The notes under the pieces are model-generated. The model was not told the DNA's origin. It worked only from the letters and a program-made list of their open reading frames with translations, and made no database searches. Of a stretch of 53,520 nt of DNA, positions 1-8,767 are shown one piece after another. The stretch lies in NCBI GenBank assembly GCA_022842185.1, contig JALHQB010000030.1:1-53520 (forward strand). Reading direction: 5' to 3'. Both the position numbers and the translations under genes were made by a program. This DNA is from Acetobacteraceae bacterium (lineage in GTDB: Bacteria > Pseudomonadota > Alphaproteobacteria > Acetobacterales > Acetobacteraceae). Positions within the stretch are counted from its first letter, which is position 1. Each line of letters starts with the position of its first letter.

Positions 1-1
1 A

Positions 2-119
2 CGCCCGCCCGCGCCGCCAACCCATCACCGCCTCCGGTTGCTCTGCCGGAGACCTATGAATCACACCACGACCCCGTTTCGGAAGACCCGTGATTCCAGT
101 TTGGGGGAAAACGCTCTAA
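2..119. repeat. Left arm of 118-bp terminal inverted repeat
   Basis: These 118 bases are the exact reverse complement of 53403-53520, with no mismatch found by direct comparison. Within the arm is a small hairpin around CTCCGG...CCGGAG, and its inner end reads AAAACGCTCTAA, the same core that ends the palindromic elements at 26651 and 53001. A repeat at both ends in opposite orientation is what one expects when a draft contig stops in a dispersed repeat. Whether the repeat has any function cannot be told from two copies. Confidence 0.85.
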
Positions 120-282
120 TGGGCTCGCCGCGAGCGCCGGATGCGTGCGTGCGTCCCGTATCCTGTCCACTGCCCGTTGCTGCCCGCGACATGCAATCGG
201 AATCGCCCCCGTCCTGTAACCGCGCGCCGCCCTGCGCGTTCTACTGGTCAGATCCGATGATGGATCGAAAGGAACGGGCTCA

Positions 283-717
283 ATGTTCATGTCTTCGATG
301 CGGCGCGGCATTCTCGCGACGGCGCTGTTGGCGGTACCGGGGCTAGCCCTTGGGCAGAACCTGTCCAATCCGCCCCCTGCAACCCCATCGGCTGCTCCGT
401 CCCCGCCAACGCAGACCATCATTGTTCCGGTGGCAGCCGCTACAGCCCGCCGCGCCACCAGTCTTATCGGCGCGAACATCATCAACGAGGAGAACCGCAA
501 CGTCGGCGAAGTCCACGACTTCATGGTCGACATGGCAGGTGGTGGGACAATCGCGGTTCTATCGGTCGGCGGCTTCCTGGGGATTGGGGAGCGGTACATC
601 GCCATCCCGGTCAGCGACCTGCGTTGGAACAGCGAGAGGGAGCGCTGGGTGCTGCCTGGCGCGACGGCCGACAGCTTGAAGGCGCGACCGGCCTTCACTT
701 ACCCGCCACGCAACTGA
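283..717 (+). CDS. Exported PRC-barrel domain protein
   Basis: A 144-residue protein. Residues 1-24 form a signal peptide (basic MRRG start, hydrophobic ATALLAVPGLALG), followed by a Pro/Ala/Ser-rich linker to about residue 55. Residues 60-125 match the PRC-barrel fold: SLIGANIINEENRNVGEVHDF, then a beta-rich stretch with SVGGFLGIGERYIAIPVSDL. PRC-barrel proteins of this exported type are common in Acetobacteraceae and Rhizobiales and have no settled function. The first ATG is used; a second in-frame ATG two codons later is equally possible. It stands alone, convergent with the gene at 1014, so nothing in the context suggests a partner. Confidence 0.85.
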   Translation: MFMSSMRRGILATALLAVPGLALGQNLSNPPPATPSAAPSPPTQTIIVPVAAATARRATSLIGANIINEENRNVGEVHDFMVDMAGGGTIAVLSVGGFLGIGERYIAIPVSDLRWNSERERWVLPGATADSLKARPAFTYPPRN

Positions 718-1013
718 CGCGGGAGGATCGGCGATCCGCCATGGCGGCTCGTGGCGGGCGCCGTTGGCCGGGATCATTCGTGGTCCAGGTCATCGAGGTC
801 TGCGGCGCTACCACCTTTGGACTTCGGGCGCTGCATGACGTGCAGGCGGGAACGCGATGTCCCGAACCACCATCCTGACCGACTGAGTTGACGGATCTAT
901 CAGGACCGATGCACGAACGATGGGGCGTGGGCCGAGAAGAAGCCTGGCGGATGTAGTGATGCGGCCCGGGGTCGGCGGTCGAGGGACCGTCGATCCTCAA
1001 TGTCCGGTGATGC

Positions 1014-2642
1014 CTATGGCCTTGCGCGGCCATAGACGATGGCAACGCCGCCACCGCCACGGGGATCTGCGCCGCCGCTCGGCCGCCCGTCCTTGAGCAG
1101 TATGGCATGCGCCCGGCTCATGCCCGGATCGTATGACACCGGCGAGTGCCGCACTTCGTGCCCGAGGCCGCGCAGTGCCTCCACCACATCCCCTTGAACC
1201 CGCGCTTCGCAGAAGACCGCGCCGCCCTCGCAGTGGATGCGCGGAAAGGACACGGCCTCGACCGCGCTCATTCCGAAGTCGATGGCGTTGATGATGGTGG
1301 TCAGCACCGCGGATATGATCACGCTGCCGCCCGGGGCACCGACGATCATCCAGGGCTCGTCGCCCTTGAACACCATGGTCGGCACCATGCCCGTGGTCCG
1401 GGCCTTGCCGGCAGCGATGCTGTTCGGCCCGCCAGGCTGAACGTCGAACAGCTTCATCGCGTTGTTCCAGTTGAAGCCGAGACCATCTGTGACGACGCCA
1501 GCACCGGTGCCAAGCGTATGCGTGACCGAAACGCAGTTGCCCGCGGCATCCCATACAGACAGGTGGGTCGTGCAGGATGGTGGCGCGCCCTTCCGCCCGC
1601 CGGGCAGCCAGCCGCCGCGGATCTTCGCCGCCCAATCCGCGGCGCGGGCCTTCGACATCACGTCCTCGACGGGAACCTCGACGAAGGCCGGATCGCCGAG
1701 CCACTGCTCGCGATCCTCATGGGCCGCGGCCATCGCCCGTGCGACCAGGTCGAAATGCTCGGCACTTCCTGGATGAAGGGCCGCGAGGTCGAAGTTCTCC
1801 AGTATGTTCAGCATGGCGATCAGCACTGCCCCCGAACCCGGCGGAGGATTCGAAGCGATACGGTAGCCCCGGTAGGTGCCAATCACCGGCGCCGTCTCGA
1901 CCACGCGATAGGCCGCAAGGTCCTGGGCCGTGACGAAGGCACCGTTTCGGCTGAAGTCGTCGGTAATCGCGGCGGCAATCTCGCCGGTGTAGAAATCGGC
2001 CGCGCCCTTCTCACCGATCCGCTGTAGTGTGGCGGCCATCGCCGGGTGTCGAAGGATGTCACCCACCTCATGCAGCGCGCCATCGGGGCGAAGGTAAAGC
2101 GCCGCGCAGCCGGGGGAACTGGTGACACGCCGCATGCCGTCCGGCAGTCCGGGTTGCGGCCGGCGCGTCAGGAATTCACGGAAGAACGGCGTCACCACCA
2201 TGCCATCCTGCGCCATGCGGATGGCAGGCGCGAGGAGGTCGGCCCAGTCCCAGGTGCAAAGGCGCTCGTGGAAGCGCGCGAAGCCCGCGACGGTGCCAGG
2301 CGTCATGATGGCCCTGTAGCCAAGTTCGGAGCGGTAGTCGTCGAAGATCGAGTAGGCGGAGATCTCGGACCGGCCCCTGCTATCGTTCGCCCACATATCC
2401 GGCGTGACGCGGGAACCGGCCCGGGCGTGAAAGTCGATCATCCCGTGTGCGCCCGAGCGTGCGTCGCGGAACTGCAACGTCCCCATGCCGCCGATGCCGC
2501 ACATGAAGGGGTCTTGCACCATCTGGCAGAAGGCAGCCGCGAGAGCCGCATCGAAGGCTGTCCCGCCGCGGCGCAGGATGTCGGCGCCGGCGTCGGCGGC
2601 GCGGGGCTGTGGGCACACGACAACGCCCTTGATCGGATCCAT
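1014..2642 (-). CDS. Gamma-glutamyltransferase family protein
   Basis: A 542-residue Ntn-hydrolase of the gamma-glutamyltranspeptidase family. The large-subunit region includes DAALAAAFCQMVQDPFMCGIGG near residues 31-52. The self-cleavage point and catalytic Thr are visible at about residue 358 in CTTHLSVWD, followed by the small-subunit motifs GFNWNNAM and IVGAPGGS. No signal peptide precedes MDPIKGVVV, unlike classical periplasmic GGT, so a cytoplasmic gamma-glutamyl hydrolase/transferase or a related amidase is more likely. It is the last gene of the minus-strand catabolic run that begins at 7354, separated from the Bug receptor by 200 bp, so it may be co-transcribed or have its own promoter. 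The true substrate cannot be read from sequence. Confidence 0.88.
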   Translation of the reverse strand: MDPIKGVVVCPQPRAADAGADILRRGGTAFDAALAAAFCQMVQDPFMCGIGGMGTLQFRDARSGAHGMIDFHARAGSRVTPDMWANDSRGRSEISAYSIFDDYRSELGYRAIMTPGTVAGFARFHERLCTWDWADLLAPAIRMAQDGMVVTPFFREFLTRRPQPGLPDGMRRVTSSPGCAALYLRPDGALHEVGDILRHPAMAATLQRIGEKGAADFYTGEIAAAITDDFSRNGAFVTAQDLAAYRVVETAPVIGTYRGYRIASNPPPGSGAVLIAMLNILENFDLAALHPGSAEHFDLVARAMAAAHEDREQWLGDPAFVEVPVEDVMSKARAADWAAKIRGGWLPGGRKGAPPSCTTHLSVWDAAGNCVSVTHTLGTGAGVVTDGLGFNWNNAMKLFDVQPGGPNSIAAGKARTTGMVPTMVFKGDEPWMIVGAPGGSVIISAVLTTIINAIDFGMSAVEAVSFPRIHCEGGAVFCEARVQGDVVEALRGLGHEVRHSPVSYDPGMSRAHAILLKDGRPSGGADPRGGGGVAIVYGRARP

Positions 2643-2842
2643 GCGAACGCCTCCTCCCTGGCCTGGCCACCAGCCTGCCGCAGTCCGGCGTGACCGTCAC
2701 GATGGCCTCGCCGCCGCCGCGGCCCGCCCCGTCCAGATCGATGCACGATCGAGAAGAACGGGGACTGCGACGGGCTCAATCGGATGGCCCGCCGCCTTGT
2801 CCTGTCCTTGGAAGCGCCAGCCTTGCCGTGCCCGCGGGCCTG

Positions 2843-3826
2843 TCAGTCCACTCGCATGCCGGCCTCGCGAACCACCGGCGCCCACATCGCTATCTGCTCC
2901 CGCACAAAGTTCGCGGCGAATTCCGACGACGTATTCTCCGGCTGGATGAGGCTGAGTTCGGTGAAACGTGCGCGCAGCGCCGGCACCGTCATCGCCTGCC
3001 CGACCCAGGTCGCGAGCCGGTTCACGATCGCTGCCGGCATACCCTTCGGCCCTGCCAGTACGTTCCACGAATCAACGACGTAGCCGGGCACCAGGCTGCC
3101 GATGGTGGGCGCATCCACGCCGGGCATCGGCTGGCGGGAGGACACGCCAAGGATGCGCGCGCGCCCTGCCTGGGCATGCGGCACCGCCGTCGCGACATTG
3201 TCCACGATCAGGTCGATGCGGCCACCGAGCAGGTCGGCCCAGGCGCCGCTGCTGCCTCGGTAGGGAACGTGGATCATCTTCACGCCGGACCGCTGGCGCA
3301 AAAGCTCGCCCGCGGCATGGCCGCTCAGACCGTTGCCGCCGGTGCCGAAGGTCAGTTCCCGCGCATCGGGCCCGGTGTTGCGCAGCAGATCCGCGAGCGT
3401 CCGGATCGGCGAATCGGCATTCACCGCGACCACGATCGGCTGGAGGTTCAGCTGCGAGATCATCGTGAAGTCGTTGAGCGGATCGTAGGGCAGGTTCTGG
3501 TACAGCGTGGGATTCACGCCATGCGTCGCGATGGTGATGACCCCGATCGTGTAGCCATCGGGCGGCGCATCGGCGATCGCCTTCACGCCGATATTGCCGC
3601 CGGCACCGGGCCGGTTCTCGATGACGAATTGCGGCCCGCCCGGCAGTCCCGAGATGGTGGCGGTCAGGATGCGGCTGACGATGTCCGACCCCCCACCCGG
3701 CGTGTAGGGGACGATGTACTTGATGGGCCTCGACGGCCAAGCTTCCTGGGCGCGTGCGGCCGTGAAGGGCGCCGCGGCAAGGGTGGCAGCACCCGCCAGC
3801 AGCTGGCGGCGATCGATCTGGGTCAT
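2843..3826 (-). CDS. Bug/TctC-family tripartite tricarboxylate transporter receptor
   Basis: A 327-residue periplasmic solute-binding protein. It has a Tat-like leader (RRQLLAGAATLAAAPFTAARA) and then the Bug hallmarks: WPSRPIKYIVPYTPGGGSDI, ENRPGAGGNIG, PPDGYTIG, VPYRGSSGAWADLLGGRIDL. The family binds small carboxylates or amino-acid-like ligands between two lobes. No TctA or TctB membrane component lies in the window, so it either works with transporters elsewhere or acts in sensing. The ATG overlaps the stop of the amidohydrolase gene (ATGA at 3823-3826), showing translational coupling within the operon led by the CoA-transferase. Its ligand is therefore probably the substrate of that pathway. 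Confidence 0.93.
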   Translation of the reverse strand: MTQIDRRQLLAGAATLAAAPFTAARAQEAWPSRPIKYIVPYTPGGGSDIVSRILTATISGLPGGPQFVIENRPGAGGNIGVKAIADAPPDGYTIGVITIATHGVNPTLYQNLPYDPLNDFTMISQLNLQPIVVAVNADSPIRTLADLLRNTGPDARELTFGTGGNGLSGHAAGELLRQRSGVKMIHVPYRGSSGAWADLLGGRIDLIVDNVATAVPHAQAGRARILGVSSRQPMPGVDAPTIGSLVPGYVVDSWNVLAGPKGMPAAIVNRLATWVGQAMTVPALRARFTELSLIQPENTSSEFAANFVREQIAMWAPVVREAGMRVD

Positions 3827-4740
3827 GGTGCGTTTCCTGTCGCGATTTGTGATTGAGCACTGCTCCGCGGGATGGTCGCGAAGCCATAGAGCGTGGCCGG
3901 GTTGTCCACGAGGACACGATGCAGGGCCTCGGTCGATGGCGCCCAGGCCGCGAGAAGGTCCAGCAGCCGCGCATCGTCGGGCAGCGCCTTTTCGCCCGCC
4001 GTCGCGGCAGGGTGGGGCCAGTCGGTGCCCCACACCAACCGTTCGGTTGCGGCGGCGAACCAGGCGCGGGTGAGCGCACCCGTATCGGCATAGTCTGGCG
4101 CACCGACGATCGTGTCGTGATACGCGCCCGAGACCTTCACCCAACACCGCCCGCCATCGACCAACCGCCGCAGCACCGGCCAGGCGGCGTGCGCCGTCGC
4201 ATCGGGCTGCGGAAAGCGGCCGAGATGATCGATGACCACGGGGACGGGCAGCGTGGCGAGAGTGGGCGCGAGATCCGCTAGTTGCACCGCCGGAGCGTGG
4301 ATCTGCACATGCCAGCCAAGCGGCGCAACGCGGCGGGCCAGCACGTCCAATGACTGCGGCACCGCGCCGGCGGGCCGCGCGAGGTTGAAGCGGATGCCAC
4401 GCACGCCGGCCATGTGCATGGCCCGCAATGCGCCATCGTCTGTTGCCGCGTCGATCACCGCGACACCGCGCGCCGAATCCCCCAACTGCTGCAGCGCATC
4501 GACCACGCAGCGATTGTCCGTGCCGTAGGTCGAAGGCTGCACGATGACGCTGCGCGACAGCCCGAGGTGGCTGCGCAGCTGCCGGTACATCGACGCCGTG
4601 GCAGCCTGCGGTCGCAACACGGCGCGTGCATCGGGCGCGAACCGATCGTCGTAGATATGGTGATGGCAATCCGTCGCGCCCGGCGGTGCGCGGAACACCG
4701 GTGGCCGTCCCCCGGCGGTGTAAGGGATCACCGCTGTCAT
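3823..4740 (-). CDS. Amidohydrolase (lactonase-like, TIM barrel)
   Basis: A 305-residue amidohydrolase-2 family protein related to 2-pyrone-4,6-dicarboxylate lactonase and D-galactarolactone isomerase. Visible motifs: DCHHHIYD near residue 24 (the HxH metal-site strand), QIHAPAVQ, VVIDHLGRFPQPD, CWVKVSGAYH, and the conserved WGTDWPHP strand with the catalytic Asp. It is cytoplasmic, with no leader. The start ATG overlaps the enolase-superfamily stop (4737-4740) and its stop overlaps the Bug start, so three genes are read as one coupled unit. Hydrolysis of a sugar-acid or aromatic-derived lactone is the family expectation; the substrate is unknown. Confidence 0.88.
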   Translation of the reverse strand: MTAVIPYTAGGRPPVFRAPPGATDCHHHIYDDRFAPDARAVLRPQAATASMYRQLRSHLGLSRSVIVQPSTYGTDNRCVVDALQQLGDSARGVAVIDAATDDGALRAMHMAGVRGIRFNLARPAGAVPQSLDVLARRVAPLGWHVQIHAPAVQLADLAPTLATLPVPVVIDHLGRFPQPDATAHAAWPVLRRLVDGGRCWVKVSGAYHDTIVGAPDYADTGALTRAWFAAATERLVWGTDWPHPAATAGEKALPDDARLLDLLAAWAPSTEALHRVLVDNPATLYGFATIPRSSAQSQIATGNAP

Positions 4741-5885
4741 GCCGCGACGGACCAGCGTTCGACCGTCCAGGGCGCGAGGTGTTCGGCGCGCAGGTCGAAC
4801 CCGGCGCCCGGCCCCGCGGGCAGCGCGACCATGCCATCGGCATCCAAAGGCACGTCGCCAAGCAGGTTCAGCAACGGGTTGCCCGACACGTCGCATTCCA
4901 CGAAGGGATAGGACATCGCCGCACCGCCACGCCGCGAGGGTGTCAGCGCCGCCGCTTGCAGGGAGGCATGGAAGTTCACCAGCGTGCCGAAGACATGCGG
5001 CATCACAGGCAGGTCCCAGGCCGAGCACAGGGCGGCAACGCGCGCATAGCCGGAATAGCCACCGCAGACCGACAGGTCAGGCTGCACGATCGACACGGCT
5101 TCGGTCGCGAGGAATTCCCTGAACGCCGCCAGGCTGCCAAGCGCTTCGCCGCCCGCGATGCCGATCGGCGAGGTCTGCGCGATCATGCGATAGCCGGGCA
5201 GATCCTCGGGAACCGTCGGCTCCTCGATCCACAGCAGCCCCGCCGGGGCCATGAACTGCGCCGAGGCCAGACCTGCGCGCGCGGTGACGCCGCGATTGAA
5301 ATCCACCATCAACGCGACGTCGGGTCCGACCTGGCGACGCAACGCCTCGGCCATCGCGCCATCGCGGGCCGGGCCGGCACCGGCACGCGGCTTGATCGCG
5401 CGGAAGCCGCGCTGCAGATACGCATCGATATCGCGCGCGAAATCCGCATAGGGATCGGGCCCCTCGAGCATGAAGGGGCCGCTGGCATAGGCCGGGATGC
5501 GATCTCGCAACCCACCCCCGCGCAATGCCGCGACACTGATGCCCTGCTGCCGCGCCGCGATATCATGCAGCGCCATATCGATCGCCGAGATGGCCATCAT
5601 CGAAACGCCGCGCTGATCGTAACCGCGCAGGCCGAGCAGCGTCTCGAAGATGCGGCCGTAGGCGGCGGCGGGTTGGCCGATCACCTGCTTCGCCAGGCCG
5701 TGGCGGATCAGCGCTGCTGCCGCCCAGGGCGATGCGCCGACCTCGCCCCAGCCGATGGTGCCGTCTGCGGCCTCGATCTCCAAAAGCAGGAAGTCGCGCC
5801 GCCGGATGAACCCGGCCGCATTGCCGAGCGGCGTCGCCGGCGCGAAACCCACGTGATGGCCGCGGATGGCGGCAATCGTGGCCAT
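4737..5885 (-). CDS. Mandelate racemase/muconate-lactonizing enolase superfamily protein
   Basis: A 382-residue enolase-superfamily enzyme. The N-terminal capping domain (residues 1-125) is followed by the barrel with likely acid/base and metal residues: AIKPRAG (Lys at the end of strand 2), MVDFNRG (Asp), WIEEPT (Glu), AGGEALGS (Glu), QPDLSVCGG, and MPHVFG (His). The family removes an alpha-proton from a carboxylate, giving racemisation, dehydration or cycloisomerisation. The start MATIAAIRG lies 5 bp after the CoA-transferase stop. With the downstream lactonase-like amidohydrolase it could form a sugar-acid or lactone degradation route; that is inference from context. Confidence 0.9.
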   Translation of the reverse strand: MATIAAIRGHHVGFAPATPLGNAAGFIRRRDFLLLEIEAADGTIGWGEVGASPWAAAALIRHGLAKQVIGQPAAAYGRIFETLLGLRGYDQRGVSMMAISAIDMALHDIAARQQGISVAALRGGGLRDRIPAYASGPFMLEGPDPYADFARDIDAYLQRGFRAIKPRAGAGPARDGAMAEALRRQVGPDVALMVDFNRGVTARAGLASAQFMAPAGLLWIEEPTVPEDLPGYRMIAQTSPIGIAGGEALGSLAAFREFLATEAVSIVQPDLSVCGGYSGYARVAALCSAWDLPVMPHVFGTLVNFHASLQAAALTPSRRGGAAMSYPFVECDVSGNPLLNLLGDVPLDADGMVALPAGPGAGFDLRAEHLAPWTVERWSVAA

Positions 5886-5890
5886 GGCCG

Positions 5891-7354
5891 TCAGGCAGCC
5901 GCCCATTCGGGCGCGTCGCCGCCGAAGGCCGGCGTCGGACGCGCCCAATGCGGCGTGGTCTCGGACATGCGCAGCACCGGACCGATGGTCTTCAGCCGCC
6001 CATAAGCGGTGTCGGCGGTCAGGTGCAGGGCATCGATCTGCGCGCGCGTCAGCCGTTCCGGCGCATCCTCGAAGCCCGCCACGGTGCCCTGCCGCAGAAG
6101 ATACATGCCCGATTGGCACAGCGAGACATTGACGTGATAGCTGCCGCCTTCCCGCATGCGGCGGCCCAGCGCCAGCAATGCGCCATAGCCGGCGAGGTAG
6201 CCGGTGAGATAATCGCAGACCGGGGCGAAGACGAGCTTCGGCGTGCCGTCCCCGATCGCCTTGCCATGCACATGCGCAACCCCGGTGACGACCTGCGCGA
6301 CCTGTTCCCAGCCGCTGCGGCCCGCGAAGGGACCGCCTGAGCCAAAGCACGAGATGGTCAGGTAGATCCGGCCCGGCTTTTCCGTGGCGATCTCAGGGCC
6401 GAGCCCCTTGGCCGCGAGCCTTCCCGGCCGATAGCCACCGATGACGATGTCCGCCTCCCGCGCCAGGTGCTGCGCCCGTGCGGCCTGTGCAGGGTCGCGC
6501 AGATCGAGGAAGCAGCTGCGCTTGCCGTGGCTGGTGTCGCGCACATGCTCCGGCGTCTGCGGCAAATGCTCCGCGCCGACCATCAACACATCGGCGCCAT
6601 GCTCGGCGAGGGTGCGACCACCGATCGGTCCGGCGAGGATGCGCGTGAAATCGAGCACACGCACGCCCGACGCCGGCCGGTCGCCGTCGCGCAACGGCAT
6701 CGGTGGGCCCTCCGCGACCTTGGTGATCTCCACCACCGGCCGCGCGGCCAGATAGCGACCCTGCGGATGGGCCAGCCATTCCTCCGGGGTGCGGACGCGG
6801 CCGCCGCAGCCATCCACCGCGGCAATTGCTTCCTCAAGCGCATCGGCCTCCCACTCGCCAACGGCTCGCTTGACCGCGGGTGGGTTGAAGTCGGCACCGA
6901 GCACGCCGAGCACGCGATCCTTCAGATGTGGCAGGTTGAGATGCGGAAGGACCCAGGCGCCATCTTTCGTCGGCCATGGCTGGGTGGCGGCGATCATGTC
7001 GTTCATCCCCTGGGGGATGGGGATGTGCGCGAAGCTGCCGTCGGGCTTCTGGCCCTCCGTATAGTCCACCGTGCGCAGCGTCGCGGCCGCCTGCGCGACA
7101 TCGACCGAGACGCGCTGGCGGCGGCCGGTCCGCGCCTCCCACAGATCGTTGGAGGCGACGCCGATGGCCGCGAGTGCGGCGGCCGCAGCTTCGCCAATAC
7201 GCAATGGGCTGCGGTAGAACGGGTCGTGGCCGGTGATCTCGATCTTGGAAACGCCCGCGTCGCCAAGGCCACGGACCTCCATCAACTCGGCCAGGGCGCC
7301 GGATTTCCCCGGTGACCCTGTATGCGGTCGAACGTTCCGTTCGGATACGGACAT
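5891..7354 (-). CDS. Class III CoA-transferase (CaiB/BaiF family), unusual domain order
   Basis: A 487-residue family III CoA-transferase. The classic N-terminal signature of the family, GVRVLDFTRILAGPIGGRTLAEHGADV, appears only at about residue 225. It is followed by SCFLDLRDP, DIVIGGYRPGRL and GRIYLTISCFGSGGPFAGR. The first 220 residues resemble the C-terminal part of a CaiB protein, so the polypeptide looks like a partial-plus-full or permuted arrangement. Where most members have a catalytic Asp in a GYD motif, this one reads GWE. The start at 7354 is favoured by the GGAGGA ribosome site just upstream over GTG/ATG codons further out. First gene of the operon, divergent from the LysR gene at 7461. 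Confidence 0.85.
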   Translation of the reverse strand: MSVSERNVRPHTGSPGKSGALAELMEVRGLGDAGVSKIEITGHDPFYRSPLRIGEAAAAALAAIGVASNDLWEARTGRRQRVSVDVAQAAATLRTVDYTEGQKPDGSFAHIPIPQGMNDMIAATQPWPTKDGAWVLPHLNLPHLKDRVLGVLGADFNPPAVKRAVGEWEADALEEAIAAVDGCGGRVRTPEEWLAHPQGRYLAARPVVEITKVAEGPPMPLRDGDRPASGVRVLDFTRILAGPIGGRTLAEHGADVLMVGAEHLPQTPEHVRDTSHGKRSCFLDLRDPAQAARAQHLAREADIVIGGYRPGRLAAKGLGPEIATEKPGRIYLTISCFGSGGPFAGRSGWEQVAQVVTGVAHVHGKAIGDGTPKLVFAPVCDYLTGYLAGYGALLALGRRMREGGSYHVNVSLCQSGMYLLRQGTVAGFEDAPERLTRAQIDALHLTADTAYGRLKTIGPVLRMSETTPHWARPTPAFGGDAPEWAAA

Positions 7355-7441
7355 TGCTTCCTCCACCGCTGGCCCTTCGGTGGCCGCGTCGGCGGCGATT
7401 TGCTCAGGCTTCGTTCATGCGCTCAAATACAATTTCCGACA

Positions 7442-7455
7442 TAGATCATGGTCTA
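7442..7455. promoter_or_regulatory. Near-perfect palindrome in the LysR/CoA-transferase divergent promoter
   Basis: TAGATCATGGTCTA reads as an inverted repeat with one mismatched pair (TAGA-YCATGR-TCTA). It lies 5 bp before the LysR ATG and about 90 bp before the CoA-transferase ATG, in the only AT-richer stretch of this divergent gap. LysR-type regulators bind interrupted palindromes in such positions and often repress their own gene. Site assignment is inference. Confidence 0.4.
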
Positions 7456-7460
7456 AAGTT

Positions 7461-8342
7461 ATGATCCTTAGCCTCCGCGAGATGGAGGTGTTCCGCCAGG
7501 TGATGGAACGCGGCAGCGTTACCGCTGCGGCGGAGGCCCTGCGCGTCTCCCAGCCGGCCGTCAGCAAGATGCTGCAACAGGCGGAGGACCGGCTCGGCTT
7601 CAAGCTGTTCGTGCGGGCCAAGAAGCGCCTGCTGCCGACCACCGAGGCACATTCGCTGTTCCCCGAGGCGTTGAACGCCTTCGCAGCCATCGACATGGTG
7701 CAGCGGATGGCTGGGGATTTGCGTTCCGGTCGCTCCGGGCTCCTGCGTCTGGCCGTGACGCCGACCCTGGCCCACAGCATCCTTCCGGCGGCCATCCGCG
7801 CCTTTTGTGAGGAGCGACCGGACGTGACCGTCAACATTCGTGTCATGACGATGCTTGAGGCGGCCTCACTGGTTGCCGATCATCGCGTGGATATCGGCAT
7901 GGTGATCGGCCATATCGGGGATGCGCGTGTGGCCGTGAGCGATCTGTCGGTCCTGTCCCTCGGCTGCGTTTTGCCGCGCGGCCATCCGCTTTGCGTCCGG
8001 GAGGCCCTGACGCCAGCGGATCTGGCCCATGAGCCGATCATCGCCGTGGCGCGCCATCTGCCGGCGGGGCAGCTCGTCGCGCGCGCCTTCGAAGATGCCA
8101 ATGTCGAGTTGCGGGTCGCGGTCGAGGTCAATCAATCCTCGATCGCCTGCGCGCTCGCGCATGGCGGCGCCGGCGTGACGGTGCTGGATGGCTTCGCCGT
8201 CCTCGCGGCCCGTGAACAGGGCATGGAAACGCGGCCCTTCCTGCCATCGGTGCCACTGCCCGCGCGCATCCTGACCTCGCGCCAACGGCCGCTGCCGAAC
8301 CTCGCCGCCAGGTTCTTGGAGCGGTTGAGGATGGTCGTTTGA
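7461..8342 (+). CDS. LysR-family transcriptional regulator
   Basis: A 293-residue LTTR. Winged helix-turn-helix in residues 1-60 (LREMEVFRQVMERGSVTAAA, then RVSQPAVSKMLQQAEDRLG), then a substrate-binding domain of the periplasmic-binding fold from about residue 90 (GLLRLAVTPTLAHSILP...). The ATG at 7461 begins MILSLREM, the correct distance from the HTH. Divergent orientation to the CoA-transferase operon, with a shared 106-bp promoter gap, makes it the likely regulator of that operon, responding to a pathway intermediate. Confidence 0.92.
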   Translation: MILSLREMEVFRQVMERGSVTAAAEALRVSQPAVSKMLQQAEDRLGFKLFVRAKKRLLPTTEAHSLFPEALNAFAAIDMVQRMAGDLRSGRSGLLRLAVTPTLAHSILPAAIRAFCEERPDVTVNIRVMTMLEAASLVADHRVDIGMVIGHIGDARVAVSDLSVLSLGCVLPRGHPLCVREALTPADLAHEPIIAVARHLPAGQLVARAFEDANVELRVAVEVNQSSIACALAHGGAGVTVLDGFAVLAAREQGMETRPFLPSVPLPARILTSRQRPLPNLAARFLERLRMVV

Positions 8343-8767
8343 CCCGGCCGATTCGGACCTTTTGAGCTGTGGGTCGCCACCGCGCGAGATCGACGCGCTG
8401 GCGGCAGCGGATAAGACCATCGCGTCCTAGTACCCCGCGGGTGCAGCGCCCGACGCTGCTGGTATCGGATTACGTCGAAGAAGGTCTTTGATGGCCGGCA
8501 GCCCGATGGTTTGACGCTGCCGTCGCTGCGGCAGCCATTCTCACGCGACACGGACCCAGCAGGAACCAACCGTTTGCGTTGAATATAAGTCATCTTTTTT
8601 CGCCTCTGAGTTGCAGTTCCGGGCGCGGCATGCTAGGCATTATTTAACTCAATGGTGATAATGCCGGGGCAATGAAAATGCGATCAGCACTGAGTGGACT
8701 CAGCTATACGCAATACCCTGCGCGCATAATTACAATCCACTTTCTGTCTCAAAAGTGATCGCGCAGT
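8343..8767. other. Intergenic stretch before the glycan island
   Basis: No convincing coding sequence in 425 bases. The last 200 bases are clearly more AT-rich than the surroundings (for example GAATATAAGTCATCTTTTTT near 8582 and ATTATTTAACTCAATGG near 8640). They probably hold the promoter of the gene at 8768. No strong terminator hairpin after the LysR gene was seen. Confidence 0.5.

Noticed and set aside
2..119. Short protein frame MNHTTTPFRKTRDSS… present at both ends
   Set aside because: It appears twice only because the 118-bp repeat is duplicated; the frame has no domain and differs after the repeat ends.
2690..3856. 388-codon plus-strand frame opposite the Bug receptor
   Set aside because: Arg/His-rich antisense artefact of high-GC coding sequence; the minus strand encodes an unmistakable receptor.
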